NCBI RefSeq assembly: GCF_048537545.1
Contig: NZ_CP183218.1
Direction: 5' to 3' (one strand)
Source of the DNA: Chania fonticola_B
GTDB taxonomy: Bacteria; Pseudomonadota; Gammaproteobacteria; Enterobacterales; Enterobacteriaceae
DNA: 64,000 bases
The position numbers and the translations under genes are program-made. The stretch's first letter is position 1. Each line of letters starts with the position of its first letter. Below the pieces are notes generated by a model, which worked only from the letters and a program-made list of their open reading frames with translations, searched no databases and was not told the DNA's origin. Positions 25,580 through 34,829 of the stretch are shown here, one piece after another.

Positions 25580-26164
25580 TCAGCCGGCTCTTACCTCTCG
25601 TAATGCGACAAAATGACTGAGCAGCTCATGTGTTTCGACCAGCGGCAACCCCATCACCGCGTGATAACTTCCGGTTATCGTTCTGACGAAACAACCACCC
25701 TTACCTTGAATTCCGTAAGCGCCCGCTTTATCCATCGGTTCGCCTGTGGCGATATAGTCGCAGATATCCTGTGGTGACAGATTGCGGAACGTCACGTCGG
25801 TGACCACCAGTTGGCATAAAACGCCCTGTTTATCGGCAATCGCCACGGCGGTCATCACCTGATGCTGTTTCCCGGACAAGGCTGCCAGCATCTGCGTCGC
25901 ATGCTCTTCATCCCGCGGTTTTTCCAACACCTGGCCGTTCAACACCACGATAGTATCTGCACCCAGCACGGGCCAATCCTGTTGCGCCAGAGTTACACCT
26001 GCCCTGGCCTTATCCTGCGCCAGACGGCGAACGTAATTTTCCGCCGCTTCCCCTTCCTGCCGCTGCTCTTCAGTATGCGTCAGAATCACTTCAAACGGTA
26101 CGCCGAGCAGAGTCAGCAGTTCATGGCGACGGGGAGAACCGGAAGCAAGATAGAGCGAAAACAT
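25580..26164 (-). CDS. yhdE: Maf-family nucleotide pyrophosphatase (dTTP/UTP pyrophosphatase, YhdE)
   Basis: A 194-residue Maf protein with LYLASGSPRRHELL at the N terminus (phosphate-binding Ser and Arg residues), VLGADTIVVLNGQVLEKPRD near 68-87 and KAGAYGIQGKGG near 147-158. The YhdE subgroup hydrolyses dTTP, UTP and modified pyrimidine triphosphates to monophosphates, a house-cleaning role. I start at ATG 26164 (MFSLYLASG), which matches the E. coli N terminus; an upstream in-frame start would overlap mreD. The gene follows mreD by 10 bp, the same order as in E. coli. Confidence 0.94.
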   Translation of the reverse strand: MFSLYLASGSPRRHELLTLLGVPFEVILTHTEEQRQEGEAAENYVRRLAQDKARAGVTLAQQDWPVLGADTIVVLNGQVLEKPRDEEHATQMLAALSGKQHQVMTAVAIADKQGVLCQLVVTDVTFRNLSPQDICDYIATGEPMDKAGAYGIQGKGGCFVRTITGSYHAVMGLPLVETHELLSHFVALREVRAG

Positions 26165-26174
26165 CGTTATAACC

Positions 26175-26663
26175 TCATTGTACGGCAAACTGACGGCGGA
26201 TCTTGCGCATCAGCAGGAATAACCACGGCCAAAGCACGCCGTTGACCACACTACTCCAGAACACCTCGGGGCGGAAAGAGACGTTGATCACTAAAAACTC
26301 CGCCCAGAACACCACCACGTCCATGGCCAATGATAGCAGCACGACGATCAGCGCTTGCTGCCACAGGGCCATATTGCGGAATAATTGGAATTTGAACGCG
26401 ACGAGATAGGCGATGATGCCCATGGCCAGCGCACGCACGCCGAGCGTGGAACCCAGGATCAGATCCATGATCAACCCCAGGATAAAGCCGGTGCCGACGT
26501 TAACCCGATGGGGTAACGCCATCACCCAGTAAGTGAGGATCAGCAGCAGCCAGGATGGCCGGAACATGTAGATTTGGTCCGGCCACGGCATGATTTGCAG
26601 CACTAATGCTACCAGGAATGACAGCCAGATAATCCAGCGCCCGTTGCTGCGATAGCGATTCAT
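26175..26663 (-). CDS. mreD: Rod shape-determining protein MreD
   Basis: The 162-residue product is an inner-membrane protein with about five or six helices, the same size as E. coli MreD. It begins MNRYRSNGRWIIWLSFLVALVLQIMPWP split as N tail and first helix and contains LIMDLILGSTLGVRALAMG, typical of MreD. It works with MreC, MreB, RodA and PBP2 in the elongasome that directs lateral wall growth. It overlaps the mreC stop by 4 bp, showing translational coupling. Confidence 0.96.
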   Translation of the reverse strand: MNRYRSNGRWIIWLSFLVALVLQIMPWPDQIYMFRPSWLLLILTYWVMALPHRVNVGTGFILGLIMDLILGSTLGVRALAMGIIAYLVAFKFQLFRNMALWQQALIVVLLSLAMDVVVFWAEFLVINVSFRPEVFWSSVVNGVLWPWLFLLMRKIRRQFAVQ

Positions 26664-27652
26664 CGGGTTGCCCCCACCGGTGGCGGCTGAACGGTACCGG
26701 TAGCGGGAGCCGGCAGCGGAGCCGGTGGGCCCATGGCATCAGCCGGCGGCAATACCTGCGGCATCATCTGCATCAGGCGTTCATTGGCAACGCGGTGAAC
26801 TTCCTCCGGCGGCAGCGGCATGGTGCCGTTGCGATCGGCACCCCATAGTAACAACAGATAGCGCAAGCGTTGCAGACCAGCGGTTGGCCGCGCCTGGATC
26901 ACGGTATAGGCGCGTTGGTTATCCACTTTTACCGAGGACACCACAGCGACCGGATACCCTTCCGGGAAGCGCCCGCCCAAACCGGAGGTGACCAGCACAT
27001 CCCCGACGCGGATATCGGTATTGCCCGGCAGATGTTCCAGCTGCAGGTCATCCGTACAGCCACTGCCTGCGGCAATCACCCGGATATCATTGCGCAATAC
27101 CTGGATCGGCAACGCATGGGAAGCATCACAGATCAGCAGGACGCGGCTGGTCATTTTAGCCACCGCCACCACCTGCCCGACCACGCCTTTATCACTGATA
27201 ACCGGCTGGCCTTCATAAACCCCGTTGTCCGACCCTTTATCAATCACGACCTGATCGCTATAGGGGTCTGAACCGGTAGAGATCACCTGAGTGACCATTT
27301 TGTGTTCGTCCTGGCGCAACGGCGAGCCTAGCAGCTCACGCAAACGGGCATTTTCCTGTTTGAATTGGCCAAGAAGAAGATTATCGCTGTTTTTGAGTAA
27401 CAGTTCCTGCCGCAGAGCGCGGTTTTCCAGCTCTAGCTGTTGGCGGGTAGCCAGCGTTTCCGATACGCTGTCCAAAACTTTACGCGGCCCGTTAGCCAAG
27501 AAGTAAAAAGGGCTGACGGCGGTGTCCATGTAGTTTCGTATTTTAACGAACGTACCGAGCCGGCTGTCGGCAACGATCAGCGCAATCGCCACGATCACTG
27601 CCAGGAAAAGTCGTAGTTGCAGGGAAGGCCCCCTGCTAAAAATCGGCTTCAT
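26660..27652 (-). CDS. mreC: Rod shape-determining protein MreC
   Basis: A 330-residue bitopic protein: short cytoplasmic tail, one membrane helix (LRLFLAVIVAIALIVADSR region, about residues 11-30), a coiled-coil segment (about 65-110, QLELENRALRQELLLKN) and a periplasmic beta-rich domain. The C terminus is a Pro/Ala-rich tail (PPADAMGPPAPLPAPATG) that is variable in the family. MreC activates PBP2 in the elongasome. It lies between mreB and mreD on one transcript. Confidence 0.96.
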   Translation of the reverse strand: MKPIFSRGPSLQLRLFLAVIVAIALIVADSRLGTFVKIRNYMDTAVSPFYFLANGPRKVLDSVSETLATRQQLELENRALRQELLLKNSDNLLLGQFKQENARLRELLGSPLRQDEHKMVTQVISTGSDPYSDQVVIDKGSDNGVYEGQPVISDKGVVGQVVAVAKMTSRVLLICDASHALPIQVLRNDIRVIAAGSGCTDDLQLEHLPGNTDIRVGDVLVTSGLGGRFPEGYPVAVVSSVKVDNQRAYTVIQARPTAGLQRLRYLLLLWGADRNGTMPLPPEEVHRVANERLMQMMPQVLPPADAMGPPAPLPAPATGTVQPPPVGATR

Positions 27653-27748
27653 AAATTATGCACGTTCCTCGACAACAGAAAGGGGAACGCACCAGATGCC
27701 AGGTTAATGCCGTCATCCGCTACGATCCCTCCATTCTGGGGCTGCTCA

Positions 27749-28792
27749 CTATTCTTCGCTGAACAAATCGCCGCCATGCATGTCGATCATTTCCAACGCC
27801 TTACCACCACCGCGAGCCACACAGGTGAGAGGATCTTCAGCCACCACTACCGGGATACCGGTCTCTTCCATCAGTAGGCGATCCAGGTTACGCAGCAATG
27901 CGCCACCACCGGTCAGCACCATACCGCGTTCGGAGATGTCGGAAGCCAGTTCCGGCGGGCACTGTTCAAGCGCAACCATGACCGCGCTGACGATGCCGGT
28001 CAGAGGTTCCTGCAAAGCTTCGAGAATTTCATTGGAGTTCATGGTGAAGCCACGCGGCACACCTTCTGCCAGGTTACGGCCACGCACTTCAATTTCACGC
28101 ACTTCGTCATCCGGATAGGCCGAGCCGATACCGTGCTTGATACGTTCTGCGGTAGCTTCACCGATCAGTGAACCGTAGTTACGGCGCACATAATTAATGA
28201 TGGCTTCGTCAAAGCGGTCACCGCCGATACGCACGGAAGAGGAGTACACCACACCGTTAAGCGAGATCACCGCCACTTCAGTAGTACCACCACCGATATC
28301 AACCACCATGGAGCCAGTGGCTTCCGATACTGGCAGACCCGCACCGATCGCCGCAGCCATAGGCTCTTCAATCAGGAAGACTTCACGCGCGCCTGCGCCC
28401 TGAGCGGACTCACGGATCGCACGGCGTTCAACCTGGGTGGCACCAACAGGTACGCAAACCAGTACGCGCGGGCTTGGGCGCATAAAGCTGTTGCTGTGAA
28501 CTTGCTTGATGAAATGCTGCAGCATTTTTTCGGTGACAAAGAAGTCGGCGATCACGCCGTCTTTCATTGGGCGAATAGCCGCGATATTGCCAGGCGTACG
28601 CCCCAGCATCTGCTTGGCGTCATGACCTACGGCCGCAACGCTCTTGGGTGAGCCGGCACGATCCTGACGAATGGCAACCACCGACGGTTCATTCAGTACA
28701 ATGCCTTGTCCTTTAACATAAATCAGGGTATTGGCGGTACCCAAGTCGATGGACAAGTCATTAGAAAACATGCCACGAAATTTCTTAAACAT
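27749..28792 (-). CDS. mreB: Rod shape-determining protein MreB (bacterial actin)
   Basis: With start MFKKFRGMFSNDLSIDLG (ATG 28792) the product has 347 residues, as in E. coli. Actin-fold motifs are clear: phosphate 1 loop DLGTANTLIYVKG (about residues 13-25), phosphate 2 VVDIGGGTTEVAV near 163-175 and the adenosine motif VLTGGGALL near 287-295. MreB polymers under the inner membrane orient peptidoglycan synthesis. I reject the in-frame start seven codons upstream because the E. coli-like N terminus, including the membrane-binding amphipathic helix, begins at 28792. Confidence 0.97.
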   Translation of the reverse strand: MFKKFRGMFSNDLSIDLGTANTLIYVKGQGIVLNEPSVVAIRQDRAGSPKSVAAVGHDAKQMLGRTPGNIAAIRPMKDGVIADFFVTEKMLQHFIKQVHSNSFMRPSPRVLVCVPVGATQVERRAIRESAQGAGAREVFLIEEPMAAAIGAGLPVSEATGSMVVDIGGGTTEVAVISLNGVVYSSSVRIGGDRFDEAIINYVRRNYGSLIGEATAERIKHGIGSAYPDDEVREIEVRGRNLAEGVPRGFTMNSNEILEALQEPLTGIVSAVMVALEQCPPELASDISERGMVLTGGGALLRNLDRLLMEETGIPVVVAEDPLTCVARGGGKALEMIDMHGGDLFSEE

Positions 28793-29114
28793 AACGAAAG
28801 GATAATCCTGCAAGCTGGGGGCGGAAAATAAAATCCGCCTACTTTACCAACCACACGAAGCAGCGACAAGGCGCAAAAACGTCCTACTTCGGTGAAAATT
28901 AGTCTGCGTTATTTGTGACCGAATGCACGGAAAGCGAATGGGGCCTGATATCCCTCAACAAAGGCTCAGCTAGCCACCAAATCAACGTACCAAACGGCAG
29001 TAACACAGCTCATAAAATCTAACATTTTTCCTGATTGTCACCGGTGGTAAGCACCTACTGACGCCCACAGGAAAAGACGGGCCATTCTACGTTAATTTTT
29101 GCCCGGTCATCAGG
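28793..29114 (-). other. mreB-csrD intergenic region, mreB promoter region
   Basis: These 322 bases upstream of mreB hold no open frame with coding character. They should contain the mreB promoters and the csrD transcript end, but I cannot point to a clear pair of promoter boxes or a T-tailed hairpin. Confidence 0.5.
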
Positions 29115-31046
29115 TTAAACACGATATCGACGCGAATATTTTTTGCGAGCTATATCGATCGGCTCTGGCGAAGCGAAAAAGTCCCCCTGCCCACCAAGGA
29201 TCCCGCGCTCTTTCAGCGTCTGCCATTCATTGCGCGTACGCACGCTGGCGGCAAAAACCTTCGCTTGAGTACCTTCGCAGGCACCGGTCAAGCTCTGAAC
29301 GAACAGCTGATTCTCATCCCGCCGGTCAATACTCCGTACCAACCCTGGGTGAAGCTTGACGATCTCCACCGGTAACGACTTGATATAAGAGGTACTCACC
29401 ACCGTCAACCCGGCCTGAGAAACTGCCAGACGACAGCCCAATCCGGTCAGTAATCGCAGCACCGGACGCAAACGGTCGATATGTTGACACACATCTGCCT
29501 CTGCAAGTTCAATCAGAATTCGCCTGCGGTGACTTTTTTCACACTGTAACAGGGTATCGCGCAGCCAACGTTGGAAACTGCGCTGCAATAATGAATCAAC
29601 GCATAGTGGAAACGCCAGCGTCTCTTCCGGCCACAGCGCCAATAAAGGAATAATCCGATTCATCTGCTGGCGGTCATAGCTTTCCGCCAAGCCCAGCTGA
29701 TTGACCAGCGGCATATATTCGGCGGGCAACAGTTCCTGTGCGCCATCATAAATCCGGCTCATGATTTCGCGGTGATGCACATCGCCTTCCACCGTCACCG
29801 CCGGTTTTTGATATAAACGAGGGCCACCGCGCGCCAGCACCTGTTCCAGCAGAGTGCGCCATTTAACGCTGCCGCGCCCTTTCTCCGGCACATTGCTGTC
29901 ATAGACGTACCAGCCGTTTTCGCCTTGCAGTACGGCATGACGGGTTGCCTGTTCGGCGTAATCGATGATCTCTTCCGGGGTCTGCCCGCTGCGATAGGCC
30001 ACAATACCAATATGCAAGAACGCCTCACGGTCAATCAGCGCCGTTGAGGGCAAGGAGTCGATCGCGTTGACCAGTTGCGCCGCGATGCCGTCCGCTTCCT
30101 TCAGCGTGCGGTGTGGCAGCAGAACGGTAAAATCACTGTGGAAATAACGGGCCAGCAAGGCGGCAGGGTAACGCATGACAAAGGTGGACAGCAGGTTGAC
30201 CAACGAATACATCAGCTCCTGCACCGCGGCATTGCCGTGAATTTCACGCAGGGTATCGAAATCTGGCAGGCGCACCATCATGACGATGCCGTGTGACCCG
30301 ACATCTTCCAACTGAGTGGTGAGCTGGTTATCAAAGAACAACCGGTTATTGAGGCCAGTTTTCGCATCCTGAGCGGCAAAAGCACGGATCAGGGTATCTA
30401 CCCGGCTGCGCTCCTCACGCGCTTCGGCCAGATCGGCCAGCAGCCGATCCAACGCACCGCTGACGCTGGCGGGCCATTCGCGAACATCTCCCTTCAGCAC
30501 CTGTTCACGTTCGCCGTTGAGAATGCGCCGCGCCCGGCGTTCCAGGCGATCTTCACCTACCGCCTGTTCACGCAGCCAGCGTAAACTGAACAGCAGTATC
30601 ACCACCATGATGACGATCGACAGCGTGACCGCCGCCGTGGACTGCAATGAACGCACGTCGCTGGCGAACGGATCGAGGTAGGTGACACTTACCCGGGTGC
30701 CGGGGTGATGCATCATGGTCAACGAGGTTTGGCGGTAGCCAGCCAGCGATGCCCAGGGGGCTTTGATGGTCGGTAGGCTGTAGGAGAAAAGGTTGCTGGT
30801 TTCGGTATCGACATTAATCGCCACGATGCCTAGCGGCCGCATCACCAGGGGCAGCCAGTTATCCTGAGCCTGCAGCGGTTGCAGCAGCATTGCCTGATCG
30901 ATGGAGGTGGCTAGGGCTTCAAAACGACGCTCTAGGCGCTCCTGAGTCACGTAAAAGAAACTGTATGAACACCCCATCAGCATCAAAAACATAGCCAATG
31001 CGACGAGCAGGGTGATTAGTGCAGAGAGTTTGGTTGTAAATCTCAT
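29115..31046 (-). CDS. csrD: RNase E specificity factor CsrD (degenerate GGDEF-EAL protein)
   Basis: From ATG 31046 (MRFTTKLSALITLLVAL) the protein has 643 residues, close to the 646 of E. coli. Two membrane helices (about residues 5-28 and 137-157) flank a periplasmic segment, followed by a HAMP-like region, a GGDEF domain and an EAL domain. Both signatures are degenerate: HSDF replaces GGDEF, and EIM replaces EAL in HHREIMSRIYDG, so it should not make or cleave cyclic-di-GMP. CsrD targets the CsrB and CsrC small RNAs for RNase E decay and so tunes CsrA activity. The upstream in-frame ATG 27 codons earlier lacks family support. Confidence 0.94.
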   Translation of the reverse strand: MRFTTKLSALITLLVALAMFLMLMGCSYSFFYVTQERLERRFEALATSIDQAMLLQPLQAQDNWLPLVMRPLGIVAINVDTETSNLFSYSLPTIKAPWASLAGYRQTSLTMMHHPGTRVSVTYLDPFASDVRSLQSTAAVTLSIVIMVVILLFSLRWLREQAVGEDRLERRARRILNGEREQVLKGDVREWPASVSGALDRLLADLAEAREERSRVDTLIRAFAAQDAKTGLNNRLFFDNQLTTQLEDVGSHGIVMMVRLPDFDTLREIHGNAAVQELMYSLVNLLSTFVMRYPAALLARYFHSDFTVLLPHRTLKEADGIAAQLVNAIDSLPSTALIDREAFLHIGIVAYRSGQTPEEIIDYAEQATRHAVLQGENGWYVYDSNVPEKGRGSVKWRTLLEQVLARGGPRLYQKPAVTVEGDVHHREIMSRIYDGAQELLPAEYMPLVNQLGLAESYDRQQMNRIIPLLALWPEETLAFPLCVDSLLQRSFQRWLRDTLLQCEKSHRRRILIELAEADVCQHIDRLRPVLRLLTGLGCRLAVSQAGLTVVSTSYIKSLPVEIVKLHPGLVRSIDRRDENQLFVQSLTGACEGTQAKVFAASVRTRNEWQTLKERGILGGQGDFFASPEPIDIARKKYSRRYRV

Positions 31047-31246
31047 CCCTGTGCCTTCTGCGCGATGATAAAATGAAGAGCCACCTTTTGAAGTTCCAAG
31101 GCCCCGTTCCTGCTCGATTGAAAACAACGCAATACCCTGATATTAAAAATCATGAAGCGACTTCAATTTCTTTGCCAAGCATCAGGTTAGCTCATACAAA
31201 GCTATCAAGCCTGACCGACGAAGAAAACCATTAAACACTCTTTTTT

Positions 31247-31272
31247 TGTCCTTTATCAGGACAGGCTTTTTT
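31247..31272 (+). terminator. Small T-flanked hairpin in the csrD-acuI divergent region
   Basis: TGTCCT and AGGACA pair across a TTATC loop, followed by GGCTTTTTTATT, and a seven-T run lies just before the stem. It faces + with no + strand gene upstream, so it might attenuate the acuI leader or end a short RNA. The 6-bp stem is weak. Confidence 0.35.
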
Positions 31273-31341
31273 ATTATGCATATAGTCAGACAATACTGAA
31301 CCATACATTCATATAATATATGAAAAAGCGGGGAGCGATGC

Positions 31342-32322
31342 ATGCGCGTATTATTATTGGAACAAGATGGCGAAAAAACCCTGGCACAAGTCAAGAATAT
31401 TGATAGTGAGCAGTTGCCAGAAGGGGATGTGACGGTCGACGTCAACTGGTCCAGCCTCAACTATAAGGATGCCCTGGCGATCACCGGCACGGGGAAAATC
31501 ATTCGTCACTTCCCAATGGTGCCTGGTATCGATTTTGCAGGCCTGGTACACAGCAGCAAAGATCCGCGTTTTAAACCAGGCCAGAGCGTAGTACTCACCG
31601 GCTGGGGCGTTGGCGAAAATCACTGGGGCGGGTTGGGCGAACAGGCCCGCGTTAGCGGCGAATGGCTGGTACCACTGCCAAAAGGGCTGTGTGAACGCAA
31701 AGCGATGATCCTCGGCACCGCCGGCTTTACCGCCATGCTGTGCGTGATGGCACTGGAAGAAGGCGGAGTGAAACCGGAGGACGGCGACGTGCTGGTCACC
31801 GGAGCCAGCGGCGGCGTGGGGAGCACGGCGGTCGCCCTACTGTCCGCACTGGGCTATAGCGTCACCGCCATCAGCGGGCGCGACAGCAATACCGACTATC
31901 TGAAATCCCTCGGTGCCAAAACCGTGCTGCCCCGTAGCGAATATATTGAAACACCGCGCCCGCTGGAGAAACAGCTGTGGGCCGGCGCCATCGACACCGT
32001 CGGCGACAAATTGCTGGCTCGCGTGCTGGCGCAGATGAATTATAACGGCACCGTTGCCGCCTGCGGCCTGGCGGGAGGCTACCAGTTGCCGACTACCGTG
32101 ATGCCGTTTATCTTGCGTAACGTGCGTCTGCAAGGCGTTGATTCGGTGCTGACGCCGCTGCATCGTCGCCAAACCGCCTGGGAACGTCTGGCCGGTATTC
32201 TGCCAGAAAGTTTCTATGATCAAGCCACCCAGGAAATTCAGCTGGAAGACGTGCCTGCCGCGGCTACCGCGCTGATGAACAATCAGATCACTGGCCGCAC
32301 CCTGGTAAAAATCCGTTCATAA
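31342..32322 (+). CDS. acuI: Acrylyl-CoA reductase AcuI (YhdH)
   Basis: The 326-residue protein belongs to the zinc-independent medium-chain dehydrogenase/reductase family and is collinear with E. coli YhdH/AcuI (324 residues). The nucleotide-binding motif TGASGGVGSTAV is near residues 153-164 and the substrate-side NWSSLNYKDALAITG block near 35-49. It reduces toxic acryloyl-CoA to propionyl-CoA with NADPH in the cytoplasm. It is divergent from csrD, exactly as in E. coli, and is followed by a strong terminator. Confidence 0.95.
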   Translation: MRVLLLEQDGEKTLAQVKNIDSEQLPEGDVTVDVNWSSLNYKDALAITGTGKIIRHFPMVPGIDFAGLVHSSKDPRFKPGQSVVLTGWGVGENHWGGLGEQARVSGEWLVPLPKGLCERKAMILGTAGFTAMLCVMALEEGGVKPEDGDVLVTGASGGVGSTAVALLSALGYSVTAISGRDSNTDYLKSLGAKTVLPRSEYIETPRPLEKQLWAGAIDTVGDKLLARVLAQMNYNGTVAACGLAGGYQLPTTVMPFILRNVRLQGVDSVLTPLHRRQTAWERLAGILPESFYDQATQEIQLEDVPAAATALMNNQITGRTLVKIRS

Positions 32323-32328
32323 TCTGTG

Positions 32329-32355
32329 GGGCGCCGCATCCGGCGCCCGCTTTTT
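32329..32355 (+). terminator. Rho-independent terminator after acuI
   Basis: GGGCGCC and GGCGCCC form a perfect 7-bp stem with a 6-base loop, followed by GC and five T residues. It lies 7 bp after the acuI stop. Confidence 0.85.
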
Positions 32356-32457
32356 CCCCACAAGAAATTACCTCTCGTTTACCTCTCTTTACATCCCCCC
32401 TCTCGCAGAAAGTTGGCTTTCACGCCATGCTTACACCATCACTTGCGGAGATAAAAA

Positions 32458-33459
32458 ATGAAACAACAGCGAAAACTGACCGAAGCCGATGTCACGCCGG
32501 AAAGCGTGTTCTATCAGCGGCGCAAGGTGCTCCAGGCGCTAGGGATCACGGCAGCCTCACTGGCTTTGCCCATCCAGGCACAGGCCGACTTGCTTTCCTG
32601 GTTCAAAGGTAACGATCGGCCCCCGGCTCCAGCAGGCAAACCGCTAGACTTCAGCAAGCCCGAAGCCTGGCAAGCCAAGCTGGAGCTGACACCGGAAGAA
32701 AAAGTCATGGGGTACAATAATTTCTACGAATTTGGCCTGGATAAGGCCGATCCCGCGGCCAACGCAGGCTCCCTGAAAACGACGGACTGGAAGGTGAAAA
32801 TCGACGGCGAAGTCGGCAAGCCTATAACGCTGGACATCGACGATTTACTCAAGCGTTTCCCGCTGGAGCAACGCATTTATCGCATGCGCTGCGTCGAAGC
32901 CTGGTCGATGGTGGTGCCGTGGATCGGCTTTGAGCTGGGCAAACTGCTTAAGCTGGCGGAACCCAACAGCAATGCGCGTTACGTGGCTTTTCAAACGCTG
33001 TACGATCCAGAGCAGATGCCAGGCCAGAAAGATCGCTTTATTGGTGGTGGCCTCAAGTATCCCTATGTCGAAGGTTTGCGCCTTGATGAAGCCATGCATC
33101 CACTGGCTCTGTTGACCGTGGGCGTGTATGGCAAGATGCTGCCACCGCAAAACGGTGCTCCGGTGCGCCTGATCACCCCATGGAAGTACGGCTTCAAAGG
33201 CATCAAGTCTATCGTACAGATCACCCTGACCCGCGAACAACCGCCAACCACCTGGAATCTGTCTGCGCCCAACGAATATGGTTTTTACGCCAACGTGAAT
33301 CCCCATGTCGATCATCCGCGCTGGTCGCAGGCCACCGAACGCTTTATCGGTTCCGGCGGCATTCTGGATGTGAAACGCCAGCCGACGCTGCTGTTTAACG
33401 GTTATGCCGATCAGGTGGCTTCGCTCTATCGCGGCCTCGATTTACGGGAGAACTTCTGA
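32458..33459 (+). CDS. msrP: Protein-methionine-sulfoxide reductase catalytic subunit MsrP
   Basis: The 333-residue molybdoprotein (E. coli YedY, 334) carries a twin-arginine signal near residues 20-44 (QRRKVLQALGITAASLALP, cut after AQA). The Cys in YRMRCVEAWSMVVPW (about residue 144) ligates the molybdenum of the Mo-molybdopterin cofactor. MsrP repairs oxidised methionine in periplasmic proteins, using electrons from the quinone pool through MsrQ. The msrQ gene starts directly after the stop codon with no gap, so the two are one translational unit. Confidence 0.96.
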   Translation: MKQQRKLTEADVTPESVFYQRRKVLQALGITAASLALPIQAQADLLSWFKGNDRPPAPAGKPLDFSKPEAWQAKLELTPEEKVMGYNNFYEFGLDKADPAANAGSLKTTDWKVKIDGEVGKPITLDIDDLLKRFPLEQRIYRMRCVEAWSMVVPWIGFELGKLLKLAEPNSNARYVAFQTLYDPEQMPGQKDRFIGGGLKYPYVEGLRLDEAMHPLALLTVGVYGKMLPPQNGAPVRLITPWKYGFKGIKSIVQITLTREQPPTTWNLSAPNEYGFYANVNPHVDHPRWSQATERFIGSGGILDVKRQPTLLFNGYADQVASLYRGLDLRENF

Positions 33460-34068
33460 GTGCGCTTAACCCCCAAGCAGATCACCTGGCTAAAAGTTGC
33501 CATCTACCTGGCGGCATTCCTGCCCTTTCTGTGGCTGGTGTTGTCCGTCGATCAGGGCTGGTTGAGCGCCGATCCGGCCAAGGATATCCAGCATTTTACC
33601 GGCAGGATGACGTTGAAATTGCTGCTGGCCACCCTGCTCGTCACTCCATTGGCACGCTACGCACGCCAGCCGTTGCTGATCCGTTGCCGACGCCTGCTGG
33701 GTTTGTGGTGTTTTGCCTGGGGAACCTTGCATCTGGTAAGCTACTCGACGCTGGAACTGGGGCTGAGCAACATTGGCTTGCTGGGGCGCGAACTGGTAAC
33801 CCGCCCCTATCTGACGCTAGGTATCCTCTGCTGGTTGATTTTGCTGGCTCTGGCGGCCACCTCAACGCTATGGGCGCAGCGTAAATTGGGGGCCAACTGG
33901 CAGAAGTTGCACAACTTCGTCTATCTGGTGGCGATCCTGGCACCGATCCACTACCTTTGGTCGGTAAAAACGTTGTCACCGCAGCCTTTTATTTATGCGT
34001 CGCTGGCGCTGCTGCTGTTAGCTCTGCGTTACAAGAAATTCCGCTCGTGGTGGCGTAAACCGCGCTAA
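33460..34068 (+). CDS. msrQ: Protein-methionine-sulfoxide reductase heme-binding subunit MsrQ
   Basis: A 202-residue inner-membrane protein with about six helices, starting at GTG 33460 immediately after msrP. Conserved His residues lie in IQHFTGR (helix 2), WGTLHLVSY and QKLHNFVYLVAILAPIHYLW, and serve as heme b ligands in this ferric-reductase-like family. MsrQ passes electrons from quinols or flavin to MsrP. E. coli msrQ is collinear and 211 residues long; here the C-terminal tail is slightly shorter. Confidence 0.95.
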   Translation: MRLTPKQITWLKVAIYLAAFLPFLWLVLSVDQGWLSADPAKDIQHFTGRMTLKLLLATLLVTPLARYARQPLLIRCRRLLGLWCFAWGTLHLVSYSTLELGLSNIGLLGRELVTRPYLTLGILCWLILLALAATSTLWAQRKLGANWQKLHNFVYLVAILAPIHYLWSVKTLSPQPFIYASLALLLLALRYKKFRSWWRKPR

Positions 34069-34227
34069 AACCGGCAAGATTGACGGTAAAAATCCCAGGT
34101 CGGGGAGCGGAACTTTTCTGTGTTCTACCCCTCATAATCCAATAGCGGCACTTGGTGTTTGCTGATTTAGGGTTGAATATCTTCGCTGATAAGACCAGTA
34201 TTTAGCTGCGAATTGCCACGATATCGT

Positions 34228-34233
34228 TATAAT
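34228..34233 (+). promoter_or_regulatory. Candidate -10 box upstream of aroQ-accBC
   Basis: A perfect TATAAT stands in the msrQ-aroQ gap (34069-34344), about 112 bp before aroQ. No strong -35 box lies at 17 bp, so activator help or an imperfect -35 must be assumed. The long 5' leader is noteworthy because accB and accC expression is autoregulated by AccB in E. coli. Confidence 0.4.
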
Positions 34234-34344
34234 GCCCGACCTTGTCCCTGTCGCAGCTGTAAAATCTGCGCGTAACAGGTGACAAATCGGTGACATCGGG
34301 TTATTTTCTACGATGATGGTTTTATTGCCGGAGATACCAGCACA

Positions 34345-34797
34345 ATGGCGGATAAGTTTCACATTTTGCTTCTGAACGGCCCCAATCTCAATCTGCTGGG
34401 GGCGCGTGAGCCGGAAAAGTACGGCAGCGCTACGCTGGCAGAGATTGTTAACGGATTGGAAAACCAGGCGCTCGCGCTAGATATCACCCTGAGTCACCTG
34501 CAGTCCAACGCCGAGCATGCGCTCATCGAACGCATTCATCAGGCACGCGGCAATACGGATTTTATCCTGATTAACGCTGCCGCATTCACGCACACCAGCG
34601 TGGCGTTGCGCGATGCACTGTTGGCAGTACAGATCCCGTTTATCGAGATCCACCTGTCCAACGTGTACGCTCGTGAGCCTTTCCGTCATCACTCCTACCT
34701 GTCTGATATCGCGGTAGGCGTGATCTGTGGCCTCGGCGCGGATGGCTACACATTTGCTTTACAGGCAGCGGTTCGCCGTTTGTCAAAAACCCACTAA
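34345..34797 (+). CDS. aroQ: Type II 3-dehydroquinate dehydratase
   Basis: The 150-residue protein shows all type II dehydroquinase landmarks: LLLNGPNLNLLGAREPEKYG at the N terminus (catalytic Arg and Tyr), INAAAFTHTSVALRDAL near 75-91 and EIHLSNVYAREPFRHHS near 99-115 with the catalytic His. It dehydrates 3-dehydroquinate to 3-dehydroshikimate in the shikimate pathway. E. coli uses the unrelated type I enzyme AroD and has no gene at this place; Yersinia-type genomes carry aroQ next to accBC. It precedes accB by only 32 bp and may share its transcript. Confidence 0.96.
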   Translation: MADKFHILLLNGPNLNLLGAREPEKYGSATLAEIVNGLENQALALDITLSHLQSNAEHALIERIHQARGNTDFILINAAAFTHTSVALRDALLAVQIPFIEIHLSNVYAREPFRHHSYLSDIAVGVICGLGADGYTFALQAAVRRLSKTH

Positions 34798-34829
34798 TTG
34801 CTACACAAAAAGAGTACGGAATCACACTC